A stretch of 46,099 bases of DNA from Gamarada debralockiae (Eukaryota; Ascomycota; Leotiomycetes; Helotiales; Hyphodiscaceae). This document shows positions 12,201 through 23,714 of this stretch, one piece after another (positions within the stretch are counted from its first letter, which is position 1; every line of letters begins with the position of its first letter). The notes beneath the pieces were generated by a model. That model was not told where the DNA came from. It searched no databases and worked only from the letters and a program-made list of their open reading frames with translations. The stretch is taken from positions 1 through 46,099 of the forward strand of contig NXFV01000833.1 in the NCBI GenBank assembly GCA_002803225.1, given 5' to 3'. A program made the position numbers and the translations under genes.

Positions 12201-14985
12201 GGATGAATTGAAGGCCACCGTTGAGATCGGCAAAGACGGGCTCAGACTGGCAAAGGTCGACGATCGTTGGAGACATGAGGCCAAGCAAGTTGAAGGCCAT
12301 CTCCTGTTGAGAGAAGGTGCGGACGCCATACGCCTCGACGCCCTCAGCAACAATGTTATTGCCGGACATGAGACCAGTTCCACGAGTCCATCCAATGACA
12401 GCACCGCAGATAGTGAGGAAGTTGCCCCAGCTTTCGGAATGCCATCTGTTGAAAAGTGTCTCCAAAGCCAACTTCGATTCGGAGTAGAGACCATCGTTTC
12501 CGAAGGTTCCGTGGTTGGGAGAAAGAGGCAAGACAACCTGGGCAGGTCGAGTCTCGAAGCCACGCTCGGCCTTTTGCGTTTTGATGCAACCAAGAAGACG
12601 GAGAAGGTTGGTCAACATGATACGGTGAGCAAGCTCAGATTTGGAATCGATGCTGTCGATTTCACGGCCATTCTCGGGAATGGCAGCAAAGGGCACAACA
12701 TAGTCGAGATCCCAGCCAAGACCCTTCTTAGGATCGTAGATGTAGTCAATCAGTGCCTCAACATCTTGCTTGCTGCCCTGATTGAAAGGCACGACAATAA
12801 GTTGGGAGCCACGCGAACCGTAACGAGCGTACATCGATTGGTAGTACTCCGTAACCTCACGTGAGAAACGGCTGGTTGTCACAACCACCTTTGCACCACC
12901 GCTGATCAGACCTTGGAGGACCTCGGCACCAATTGAACCAGCTCCGGCGCCAGTCATCAAAGCATTCTTGCCCTGGAAGGTGACACCAGATTTGGCAGCT
13001 TGCTCTAGACAATCAAGGTAAAGACCGGTAAGTTTCTTGCTGTATTCCCATCCGTGCTCATCCTTTCTCTTCAAGTGCAAGAACGGGATAGTCTCAACCT
13101 TTCCAGACTTCGTAGCCGCAGGCCGAGCACCATTCTTCTTGACGCCGTTGATCTTGCCGTTGGGAGTCTCCTTAGGAATGATCTGGCCTTCGCTCATTGC
13201 CAGCGAACGGATGACATCGCCGTAAAGTTGCTTAATCTGGAGCTGCGACGCTTTGGAAAGCTTGTGTTGTTGCTTGATGAGCTTGTAAATGCGGCTCAAG
13301 TCATTTTGGACCTTGGTTCGGTTTCCATATTCGGAGATCTTTCCGCCATCGGCCATCTCACGGACATAGTGCTCAAGTTTTCGAACGCTAGTACGTGAAA
13401 CTTCGGCGTAATCCAAGTTTCCCCGCGCATCAATGCTTGTGTGCGGACCGGTTGGAATCGCAACATCCTTGTATGCTGGCGCAGTGCCCAAAACCTCCTT
13501 GCAGTTCTCGATCAATTGCTGGCCAAGTTCCTTCGCAAGCTTGTATGTCTCGCCTCGCTCGGTGGGGCAGTTATCGATGTGGTATTGCATGAATTCGACG
13601 AGTGTGGGATTCGATCGGTTCATGATGCGAATGCACTGGCTAACAATCTCTCGGTCGACAGCCTTCAGACGTCCAAAAATAATGTCGTAGTACATGGTCA
13701 AGGCATCTTGACGAGCCCAATTCCAGGATGAATCGTAAACTCTGGCTTTGAGAGAACTAAAGACAGGCTCGATTCCAGCAGCGTAAAACTCTCCGTGCTC
13801 CACGTTCCAGAGATCCAGTTGAGCCTGGAGTGCCGATTGTGATTGTTGAGCACCAATGAATGCCTTGTCTCCTGCGCGAAGGTCCATCTTCAAGTACCTC
13901 GCAAAAAGTTCCAACTGCTGCTTGAAAAGCGCTCGTTGGTCCTTTGTCAAGGCATCGATTGCTGCGGGGTCCATCATCATTCCAGCTCCAGATCCGCCAG
14001 CATCTCCTCCCGCAGCGGGCGTTGAAAGACTGACGCCAGCATTTGCAGCGTATTTTTGGGAAACATCGTCAAGGAAAGCCTTAGCATCGTTCTCAGATCC
14101 GAGACGAGCAGCCGGTTCCATGGTCAGAGCCAAAAGCAAAACTCCATCCTGTCTGCCAGACGCAAGTCCCCATCTCGTCTCCAAGTATTTTCTCGCAGCT
14201 GTAATGTTGAAACCACCCGGCATTTTGGAGGAAATCAACCTTGCGACGAGGGACGAGGATTGCTTTCCGAGTTGTCCGTTGAATGTGGCCTGCATTGATG
14301 CTCCTAACTCGTCCAATGGGGTATCTTCTGGTTTTTCGGGTGTCGAGCCAAATTCCTTGCCCAAATCACCAAGTATTTCATTTTGGAGGGTGGATTTACC
14401 TGGAGATCACAGTGTAATTAGATTCCGCAGTCAATTTTGGAGGTTTGAGATTTTTAACTTACCACCAACAAGATCCTTGATTGCTTTGCTCAGAGGGATC
14501 TCCAGAAGAGGTTTCTTAAGCTTCTGAGCAATCAATGCTCGCACAATATCCACGGCGCCAACTGGGGCATCTGGAACTTGTGCTGCCGGTCCGGCACTAG
14601 GTGGAGGAGGAGCTGCTGCCGCAGCGGGTGCTGAGGAGGATGGGGCAGATGAAGCTGGTGCGGGGTCACTGGAAGAAGCAGCTGGTTCTGGCTCGTCCTC
14701 CACGGGATCCACATCATAGTAGATCTCCTTCGCATCCTTGTTGTAGCAGAGAATTTGTCGCTGAACAGATTTTGCCGCATCGTAGGCTTCGTATTTGGAT
14801 GCCAGTGTCCGCTTCGCCATAACACCGAGGGTGTCTGCCGGGCCGATTTCGACAATTCTCTCGGTCGTCTTTTCCGCGAGAATAACATCTTGTGTCTCAA
14901 TCCACCTCACGGGCGAGGCGAATTGGTATGCCAGAAGCTCGACAAGGAGCGTGTGGGCGAGCTCCTGCTCGACTTCGGGACGCAT
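9280..14985 (-). CDS. FAS2: Fatty acid synthase subunit alpha
   Basis: Alpha chain of the cytosolic alpha6beta6 fungal fatty acid synthase. Exons: 14463-14985, 9448-14399 and 9280-9390 (introns 14400-14462 and 9391-9447), giving 1861 aa, the usual family length. It begins [20 protein letters not shown] as expected, so the ATG at 14985 is firm. Domains in order: C-terminal strand of the malonyl/palmitoyl transferase (about 1-95); Ala/Pro/Ser linker; acyl carrier protein with pantetheinylated Ser177 (GGKS, split by the first intron); ketoreductase with [11 protein letters not shown] and catalytic Tyr813/Lys817 (YSESK); ketosynthase with Cys1279 (GACATS), His1518 (HGTST) and His1559 ([10 protein letters not shown]); C-terminal phosphopantetheinyl transferase with Asp1747 (GVDVED) and KWSAKEAV. 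The last exon encodes the final strand of that domain. All catalytic residues are present. It is divergent from FAS1, which suggests shared control. Confidence 0.98.
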
Positions 14986-16604
14986 GTTTGGGTGTAATTT
15001 TACGTCCGAAGACGATTAAGACGAATTCGAGAGGGTATCCAGGAAGTGGAAGGAGTGGTGGGAAGGTTGGGGTTTCGTTCAAAGTCCGCTCTTCACGTAG
15101 TTGATGTAATTGTGCAGTTTCGAAGGGACGCAACTGTAGACAAACACAGGAATGCAGCAACTTTAGAAATACAGTGAAGAGGGTTGATCTATAATGAAGT
15201 ATTAGGATAATGGGGACTGAAGGGTATGATCGAGGGAGACCAAACGTTTGAAGGGTCTGGTTGCGTGCGGGTATTAGGTGCGGAGGAAAAGAAGCAGAAG
15301 CAGCACTTGGATCTTTGGAGCTTGGCTTCTGGCGTTGTTGAGAGCCAAAAAGATTGACCTGAATCTCAACGACGCAGCATTCCTGCATGCGCTAGTCTGA
15401 ATTGGGGCCTAGCGAGAAAGTACCCTTGCCTCTGATGGCAAACCCTCGAGATGCCATCAATTTTGCTCGGCCCAGCGGCAACATCATCTATCTATCTGCC
15501 TTACATGCAAGGTAACCTTACGATTGAAACGAAGATAACAGATCCTCATCAGTTATGCACGATCGTGTTTGGTGTTACCACGAGAATCCTTCGGGGCGAG
15601 GGGCTTCTCTCCAACTCCCAACTCCCCTCGTTACTCCTTGCCGGGGTACCAATATAATTTCACGGCTACCCAAAAATATACTTGGATTGGATCCTCGAAC
15701 CACCTTTAGTCCACATCTTTGCAGTTACGAAGTCGTGGTTTCATTTTAATCAGAACACGTCTTTCTTTCCTTATTCAACAGATTTCTAGCCAGGCTGCAG
15801 CATGACGATATTTGTTTACTCAACCGACAGGAGGAAGGCTATTGCCTCAGGCCGACGACCCCTAAATTATTCCACGTTCCATGCCTTGATGCCTCTTAGG
15901 AACGGAACTCGTGCTCAAATCCCCCACCCCAATAGAAATAAATCGCTGTGATACTCGCACCAAGCAAGACGCAGGTAAAACGTGTAGTAGATTGTAATTT
16001 ATTAGGTAGGAAAATACTTTACTTCGTTGAACGAGCCCCCCTCCAACATCCTGCGTGCGTCTTACATCCCGTCCGCATCCGCACCCGCAGCAGCGGAGTG
16101 CCAATCGTGCACCGCACCCTGGTGGCGGATATGCAGCCTGATTTGGGGATCTACGCCCAACAATGCGCTAGCCGGGTGGATGAGAACTTTTGGCGAGCAA
16201 GAGCGTTGAGACCGAAACGGAGCTCCAATTCTAGCAGATCATGAGAACATCTTCTCCCCAAATATTTCTCAATTGAAACTCCAAACTTTCTCAAAGCAGA
16301 TAGATACCCCTCTTCTGCTCCCCATACTACCGTCTCCATCTTGTCAAAATTTAGACGACCGTCCATTCATTAATTCAGCCAGCGATAGAAACTTTTTTGT
16401 TGTCACCAACAAGGACTCGGCTGCTTTGTGCAGCAAAATTGTGCTTTTGCTTCGCTCCTGCTCTTGATTGAGTCTCTGGAGTATTTGAAAATAGGTGAGT
16501 AACCGTGCTTTCGTTCTCCTCCAATCTTCTGCTTTCGGGAACATATGGCTGACCTCTCTGGAAAAGACAGCAGTCAAATCACCTCCCTGCCATAATTTCC
16601 CATC
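14986..16604. promoter_or_regulatory. Shared bidirectional promoter region of FAS2 and FAS1
   Basis: A 1619-bp spacer lies between the two start codons, facing apart. It holds both 5' UTRs and no convincing gene. CCAAT-box cores are visible at 16101-16105 (plus) and, as ATTGG, at 15401-15405 and 15686-15690. Pyrimidine-rich runs precede FAS1 (about 16300-16345). I looked for the filamentous-fungal fatty-acid regulator core CCTCGG/CCGAGG and found no exact copy. The placement as a shared control region is inference from layout. Confidence 0.7.
16495..16573 (+). other. Possible 5' UTR intron of FAS1
   Basis: Donor GTGAGT at 16495, branch-like GGCTGACC near 16545, and AG acceptors at about 16570 or 16573, all upstream of the ATG. 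It does not affect the protein. It is supported only by splice-signal quality. Confidence 0.4.
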
Positions 16605-19600
16605 ATGTACGGAACATCGACAGGCCCTCAAACGGGCGTTTCTACACCTCGATCCTCCTCTTCTCTGCGACCTCTCGTCCTTACACACGGCTCACTTGAG
16701 CATTCCTTCTTAATACCCACATCTCTCCATTTCCATGCCTCCCAGATCAAAGACCGCTTCCTAGCCTCCCTTCCTGAGCCAACCGACGAACTCGCACAAG
16801 ACGATGAGCCCTCCTCTGTGGCGGAACTCGTCGCCCGATATCTCGGATTCGTGGCACACGATGTAGATGATGGAGAGGACGATGCGCAAGGCTCATACGA
16901 GGATGTCCTCAGACTTGTTCTCAACGAATTCGAACGGGTATTCTTGCGGGGCAATGAGGTTCATGCCGTAGCTGCAACTCTCCCTGGAATTGACGCCAAG
17001 AAGCTGGAGGTTGTGAGGTGTTACTATGCCGCGCGAGCAGCATCCAGCAGACCCATTCGACCTCACGAATCTGCACTCTTCCGCGCCGCGGACGATAAGA
17101 ATGCGAGAGTCTACAGTATTTTCGGTGGACAGGGCAACATCGAGGAATACTTCGACGAACTCCGGGAGCTTTATAACACATATCCGTCTTTTGTGGACGA
17201 GTTGATCACTCAAGCTGCTGAACTCCTGCAAAGCCTTGCCAGAGATCCAAGGGCAGAAAAATTGTACTCCAAGGGTCTTGACATAATGGCATGGCTGCAC
17301 GATCCGGAAGCTACCCCAGACGTTGATTACTTGGTGTCTGCGCCTGTCAGTTTCCCATTGATCGGTCTAGTCCAGCTCGCACATTACACAGTCACCTGTA
17401 GAGTTCTCGGTCTCATGCCCGGACAGTTCAAGGAGCGATTAAGTGGAACGACTGGTCATTCTCAAGGCATCGTTTTAGCGGCGGCTACCTCTGCTGCAGA
17501 TGACTGGGATTCGTTCGAGAAGATTGCCATTTCATCTCTCACAATTCTCTTCTGGATTGGAGCTCGCAGTCAACAAACATACCCAAGAACTTCTTTGGCG
17601 CCAAACATCCTGCAAGATTCGATCGACAATGGCGAAGGCACACCAACCCCCATGTTGAGCATTCGAGATTTGCCAAGAACAAAGGTTCAAGAACACATTG
17701 ATGCCACTAACCAATACCTTCCAGAAGATCGCCACATCGCCATCTCCCTCGTCAACAGTGCGCGCAACATGGTCGTCACTGGTCCTCCTATCTCTCTCTA
17801 CGGTCTCAATCTTCAACTGCGCAAAGTCAAGGCTCCAACTGGTCTTGATCAGACTCGAATCCCATTTACCGAACGTAAGGTTCGATTTGTCAACCGATTT
17901 TTACCAATCACTGCTCCATTTCACAGCAAATATCTTGCAGACGCGACCGCGCATATCGACGAGGATCTTAAGGATGTGGTGATCGATAGCAAGAACTTGG
18001 GAATACCCGTTTATGACACAAACACTGGGGCAGATATCCGCGAAGAAGTAAAGGGCAACATTGTGCCAACACTTGTGCGCCTGGTCACACACGACCCTGT
18101 GAATTGGGAGAAAGCCACAGTCTTCTCGAAAGCGACCCATGTTTTGGATTTCGGTCCCGGCGGCATCTCTGGTCTTGGAGTCTTGACGAGCCGTAACAAG
18201 GATGGAACTGGTGTCCGAGTTATTTTGGCTGGTGCGATCAACGGCACAGTTCCAGAGCTCGGATACAAGCCTGAGATGTTCGATCGCGATGAGGAGCACG
18301 CTGTGAGATATGCTGTCGATTGGGTGAAAGAACATGGCCCAAAATTGATCAAGACATCCTCTGGCCAGACCTACGTGGATACCAAGATGAGTCGACTCTT
18401 GGGAGTTCCACCTGTGATGGTCGCTGGTATGACCCCTTGCACTGTGCCTTGGGATTTCGTTGCAGCAACCATGAACGCTGGATACCAAATCGAATTGGCT
18501 GGTGGTGGATACTACAATGCCAAGTCTATGACCGAGGCTTTGACGAAAATTGAGAACGCCATTCCTGCTGGACGAGGTATCACAGTCAACCTCATTTATG
18601 TCAACCCTCGTGCCATGCAATGGCAAATTCCTCTTCTTGCTCAACTGCGGTCAGAAGGTGTTCCAATTGAGGGGCTGACCATCGGAGCTGGTGTACCATC
18701 CATCGAGGTTGCTCAAGAGTACATCGAAACCCTCGGATTGAAGCACATTTCATTCAAACCCGGATCTATGGAGGCTATTCAAGCCGTGATCAACATTGCG
18801 AAGGCAAACCCCACCTTCCCAATCATCCTCCAATGGACCGGAGGACGTGGTGGTGGACATCACTCCTTTGAGGATTTCCATCAGCCCATCCTGCAAATGT
18901 ATGGTCGCATTCGCAGAAGCGAGAACATCATCCTAGTTGCAGGCAGTGGTTTCGGTGGTGCTGAAGATACATACCCATATCTTACTGGTACCTGGTCTGC
19001 TAAGTACGGTTATCCTCCCATGCCATTCGACGGCTGCCTTTTTGGCAGTCGTATGATGACCGCAAAGGAAGCCCACACCAGCAAAAATGCCAAGAAGGCT
19101 ATCACTGAAGCCGAAGGTCTCGATGACAGTCAATGGGAGAAGACTTACAAGGGTCCTGCTGGAGGCGTTATCACTGTCAGATCCGAGATGGGTGAGCCTA
19201 TCCACAAGCTCGCAACTCGAGGTGTCAAGTTCTGGGCGGAGATGGACAAAGACATCTTCAGCTTGCCAAAAGAGAAGCGCGTTCCAGAATTGAAGAAGAA
19301 ACGGGATTACATCATCAAGAAGCTCAACGATGACTTCCAGAAGGTCTGGTTCGGCCGCAACAAGGCTGGCGAGAGTGTTGATCTTGAGGATATGACATAT
19401 GGCGAAGTCGTTCGCCGTATGGTCGACTTGATGTATGTCAAGCACGAATCCCGCTGGATCGACAAATCTTATGAGAAGCTCACTGGTGACTTCATCCGCC
19501 GTGTCGAGGAACGCTTCACACCTGGTTCCGGAAAGCCATCATTGCTCCAAAGCTACTCCGAGCTTGATGACCCATATCCAACTGTGGAGAGAATCTTGGC

Positions 19601-22600
19601 CTCTTACCCAGAAGCCGAGAACCAACTTATTAACGCCCAAGATGTACAGCACTTCCTTCTTCTCTGCCAACGCCGCGGACAGAAGCCAACGACTTTCGTT
19701 CCCGCGCTTGATGACAACTTCGAATTCTTTTTCAAGAAAGATTCTCTTTGGCAATCCGAGGACTTGGAAGCCGTAATCGACCAAGACGTCGGACGCACCT
19801 GTATCTTGCAAGGTCCAACCGCCGTCAGATACTCGAAGATTGTTGACGAGCCCATCAAGGAGATTCTCGACGGCATTCACAATGCTCATATCAAGGGTCT
19901 GACGCAAGACGTCTATGGTGGCCAGGAATCTTCTATCCCCGTTGTCGAGTACTTCGGTGGCAAGCTCATCGAAACTGAGGCTGAGGTCGATGTTGAGGGT
20001 CTCACCATCTCCGTCGACACGGACAAGACCACATACCGTCTCTCATCATCTCCTACAGCTGCTCTCCCATCCCTTGAGTCCTGGTTGTCTCTTCTTGCTG
20101 GACACAAGCGATCATGGCGACATGCGCTCTTCACTTCCGAGGTCTTTGTGCAAGGACAGAAATTCCAGACCAACCCAATGAAGCGAATCTTCTCTCCAGT
20201 GCGAGGCCTTTTCGTCGAGATCACACACCCCAATGAGCCATCAAAGACTGTCATCACCGTCAAGGAGCAGCCAAGACCCAATCACTACGTTCAGGTTATT
20301 GAAGTCAAACTCACTGGCAAGAATGAAGTTTTGGTCAACATGATCAAAGATACCACAGCCGTTGGGAAACCAGTCGCCCTACCACTCAAATTCACTTACC
20401 ACCCTGAGACCGGATACGCCCCAATTCGTGAAGTGATGGAAGGCCGAAACGACCGCATCAAGGAATTCTACTGGCGTGCGTGGTTCGGTAACGAGACTCT
20501 GGATCTCGATGCTCCCGTCACCGGAACGTTCAACGGAGGCAAAGCTACCATTACTGCCGAGGCTATCAATGACTTCGTCCATGCCGTAGGCAACACTGGA
20601 GAAGCATTCGTTGATCGCCCAGGTAAGGAAGTGTTTGCTCCTATGGACTTTGCAATTGTTGTTGGCTGGAAGGCTATCACGAAGCCCATCTTTCCTCGTA
20701 CCATTGATGGCGACCTTCTCAAACTTGTCCATCTTTCGAATGGCTTCCGCATGCTCCCTGGTGCCGAGCCATTGAAGAAAGGTGATCAGGTCGAGACGAC
20801 TGCTCAGATCAATGCCGTCATCAACCAGGACTCTGGCAAGATGGTCGAGGTTTGCGGTACTATCACTCGAGACGGCATGCCTGTTATGGAGGTTACGTCG
20901 CAGTTCTTGTACCGTGGTGTGTACACCGATTTCGAGAACACCTTCCAGAGAAAGACGGAGACGCCAATGCAGATCCATCTCTCCACGACAAAGGATGTTG
21001 CTGTTCTGAGATCCAAGGAATGGTTCAGCCTCGATGAGCCTGATCACAATCTTCTCGGCCAAACCCTCACCTTCCGTCTTCACAGCTTAGTCCGATTCAA
21101 GAATAAGACCGTCTTCAGCAGCGTGGAGACCCGAGGTCAAGTCCTGATGGAATTACCAACCAAGGAGATCATCCAAGTGGCTAGCGTTGAGTATGAGGCC
21201 GGCGTCTCACACGGCAACCCGGTCATCGACTACCTCCAACGACATGGATCCTCAATCGAGCAACCAGTCAACTTCGAGAATGCCATCCCTCTCAACGGCA
21301 AGACCCCTCTTCTTCTCAAAGCCCCTGCCTCCAACGAGACATACGCCCGTGTCTCTGGCGACTACAACCCTATTCACGTATCTCGTGTTTTCTCTAGCTA
21401 CGCCAGCTTGCCTGGCACCATTACCCACGGTATGTACTCAAGCGCCGCTGTCCGCAGTCTCGTAGAGACATGGGCCGCAGAGAACAATGTCGGTCGTGTT
21501 CGCAGTTTCCACGCCTCTCTCACCGGCATGGTACTTCCAAATGACGACATCGAGGTTAGACTTCAACACGTCGCCATGGTTGCTGGTCGCAAGATCATCA
21601 AAGTCGAGGCCAGCAACAAGGAGACTGAAGAGAAAGTCCTCCTTGGTGAGGCTGAAGTCGAACAACCCGTCTCATCTTATGTGTTCACTGGTCAGGGTTC
21701 GCAAGAGCAGGGTATGGGTATGGAGCTTTATGCAAGCAGCGAGGTTGCAAAGGAGGTCTGGGACAGAGCCGACAAGCATTTCATGGACAACTATGGTAAG
21801 TTTTCTCAGCCTCGGTTTAGAGTACTCGCACTAACAGTCTGAAGGCTTTGCAATTACCAACATTGTCAAGAACAACCCCAAGGAACTCACCATTCATTTC
21901 GGTGGTCCTCGTGGTAAGGCCATCCGCCAAAACTACATGGCAATGACCTTTGAGACTGTTGGTTCCGATGGCTCCATCAAATCCGAGAAGATCTTCAAGG
22001 ATATTGACGAGAGCACGACTTCGTACACCTACCGCTCACCCACCGGCCTACTTTCTGCGACTCAATTCACGCAACCAGCCTTGACGCTTATGGAGAAGGC
22101 TAGTTTCGAGGATATGCGATCAAAAGGCCTTGTCCAACGGGACAGCAGCTTTGCTGGTCACTCCCTCGGAGAGTACTCTGCTCTGGCTGCCTTGGCCGAT
22201 GTCATGCCCATTGAGAGTTTGGTCTCCGTCGTCTTCTACAGAGGTCTCACCATGCAGGTCGCCGTCGAGCGCGACGAGACCGGTCGATCCAACTACTCCA
22301 TGTGCGCCGTCAATCCCAGCAGAATTTCCAAAACCTTCAACGAAGAAGCCCTGCAATACGTCGTGGGAAACATCGCCGAGGAGACCACCTGGCTCTTGGA
22401 AATCGTCAACTACAACATCGCCAACATGCAGTATGTCTGCGCTGGTGATCTTCGCGCTCTCGATACTCTGACAAGTGTCCTCAACTACCTGAAGGCGCAG
22501 AAGATCGACATTCAGCAACTGATGCAGACGCTTTCCCTTGAGGACGTCAAGGCTCACCTCGTGGAAATCATCCGCGAATGCGCCAAGCAGACAGAAGCCA

Positions 22601-22980
22601 AGCCCAAACCTCTTGACCTTCAACGAGGTTTCGCTACCATCCCGCTCAAGGGTATCGATGTCCCCTTCCACTCGACCTTTTTGCGCTCAGGAGTCAAGCC
22701 GTTCCGCTCGTTCCTCCTCAAGAAAATCAACAAGACGACTATCGATCCATCAAAGTTGATCGGGAAATACATCCCCAACGTCACGGCTCGGCCTTTCGAG
22801 CTTACCAAGGAGTACTTCGAGGATGTGTATCGTTTGACCAATTCTCCGAAGATTGGGGCGATCCTGGCAAACTGGGATAAGTATGAGGAGCCGCATACCA
22901 ATGGGGTGAATGGGGTGAATGGGGTGAATGGGGTTAATGGTGTCAATGGTGTCAATGGTGTGGATGGCACGCATGCATAG
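16605..22980 (+). CDS. FAS1: Fatty acid synthase subunit beta
   Basis: Beta chain of the fungal fatty acid synthase. Exons 16605-21795 and 21845-22980 give 2108 aa. The start [18 protein letters not shown] matches the conserved fungal N-terminus. Domains in order: acetyltransferase with FGGQGN and nucleophile Ser286 (GHSQG); FMN enoyl reductase (about 600-880; [22 protein letters not shown]); a structural region; dehydratase hot-dog folds with His1591 (DYNPIHVSR) and ITHGMYSSA; malonyl/palmitoyl transferase (about 1690-2090) with [12 protein letters not shown] and Ser1837 ([13 protein letters not shown]). The single 49-nt intron (21796-21844) ends in AAG rather than YAG; the upstream CAG would put a TGA in frame, so AAG is needed. 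The extreme C-terminus is a Val-Asn-Gly repeat followed by DGTHA. No damage seen. Confidence 0.98.
22900..22968 (+). repeat. 9-bp tandem repeat encoding (N/D-G-V) at the FAS1 C-terminus
   Basis: Nearly eight copies of a 9-bp unit (AATGGGGTG, drifting to AATGGTGTC) in phase with the frame, encoding an Asn-Gly-Val repeat just before the stop. Copies at the 5' end are identical and the 3' ones differ at wobble positions. Confidence 0.9.
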
Positions 22981-23481
22981 TGTGGTGATGGGAGAGGATA
23001 GATGGATAAAGTGTTTCTGGATGGCGCATGGGCTAGCATTGTTTGTTACTTGGCAAGATTTGCGATTTGTAATGTCGAGTTGAGTTTCTTTGCGTTAGCT
23101 GTATATTTTAAGATAAGAGATGAATAGAATATTCCTACAAGCTACATGAATTCATCCACAGCAAGTGCTTAATTCCAAGTCTCGTTTTCCGAGCCAAGTT
23201 CGCTAACGCCAATTATGAAGCATCCAGGATCCTTGTCTTTAGTACAGTAAACTATGCACCTAAGTAGCGCCAAGCAATGAAAGTCATCCTTCAAAAGTAC
23301 TTTTGCAATGATTATGCCTTTTTATAAGTTCCAAATTCATGACAAAACCTACAACAAAGGAATTGATCAAAGCATTATGTGCCAAGTGTCGCAGTATCGA
23401 TATAGATGAATTCGTGAGAGGAAGTCAATCATACATCAATCCCAACCTTGAAGGGACCAGAATTTGATGTCCGTTCTGCCG
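22981..23481. other. FAS1 3' UTR and spacer
   Basis: AT-rich sequence after the FAS1 stop, with no open frame of note. It ends at the first solo LTR. Confidence 0.6.
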
Positions 23482-23703
23482 TGTTTGAATGAGTAATCAG
23501 GTGACTCTGGTTCTAGGCAGATAGTGCTGCCTGCTGAGTTACATGGGATCACATGCCCTCACATGACTCAGAGACCACTTGATCAGTATGAGTCACAGGG
23601 AGTATTCTTGTCTATAAGTACAGACTACTGTACTTGGTTTGTTCATTAGTATCTCCAGTATCTTCATACCTTAATAATCCAACTACATTCTCCTACCCTT
23701 TTC
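23482..23703 (+). mobile_element. Solo LTR copy A (Ty1/copia-like)
   Basis: Begins TGTTTGAATGAGTAATCA and aligns along its length with the reverse complement of 33319-33562. Shared blocks include TGACTCTGG.TCTAGGCAGA, ACTTGATCAGTATGA, TATAAGTACAGACT.CTGTA and CTTGGTTTGTTCAT. Copy A has two small deletions relative to copy B (about 23 and 14 bp). A TATA-like TATAAG near the 3' third fits an LTR promoter. No gag/pol sequence is attached, so it is a solo LTR; its 3' edge is approximate. It abuts the readable start of the HET pseudogene. Confidence 0.6.
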
Positions 23704-23714
23704 GTCCATCACGT

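Noticed and set aside
10099..13731. Several long plus-strand open frames opposite FAS2
   Set aside because: They are antisense shadows of the conserved FAS2 codons with no independent family features.
14986..16604. A small gene in the FAS1/FAS2 spacer
   Set aside because: Open frames here (60-163 codons) lack signatures and overlap the expected 5' UTRs.
17901..22671. Minus-strand open frames of 183-247 codons opposite FAS1
   Set aside because: Shadows produced by FAS1 codon bias; low-complexity translations and no start or splice context.
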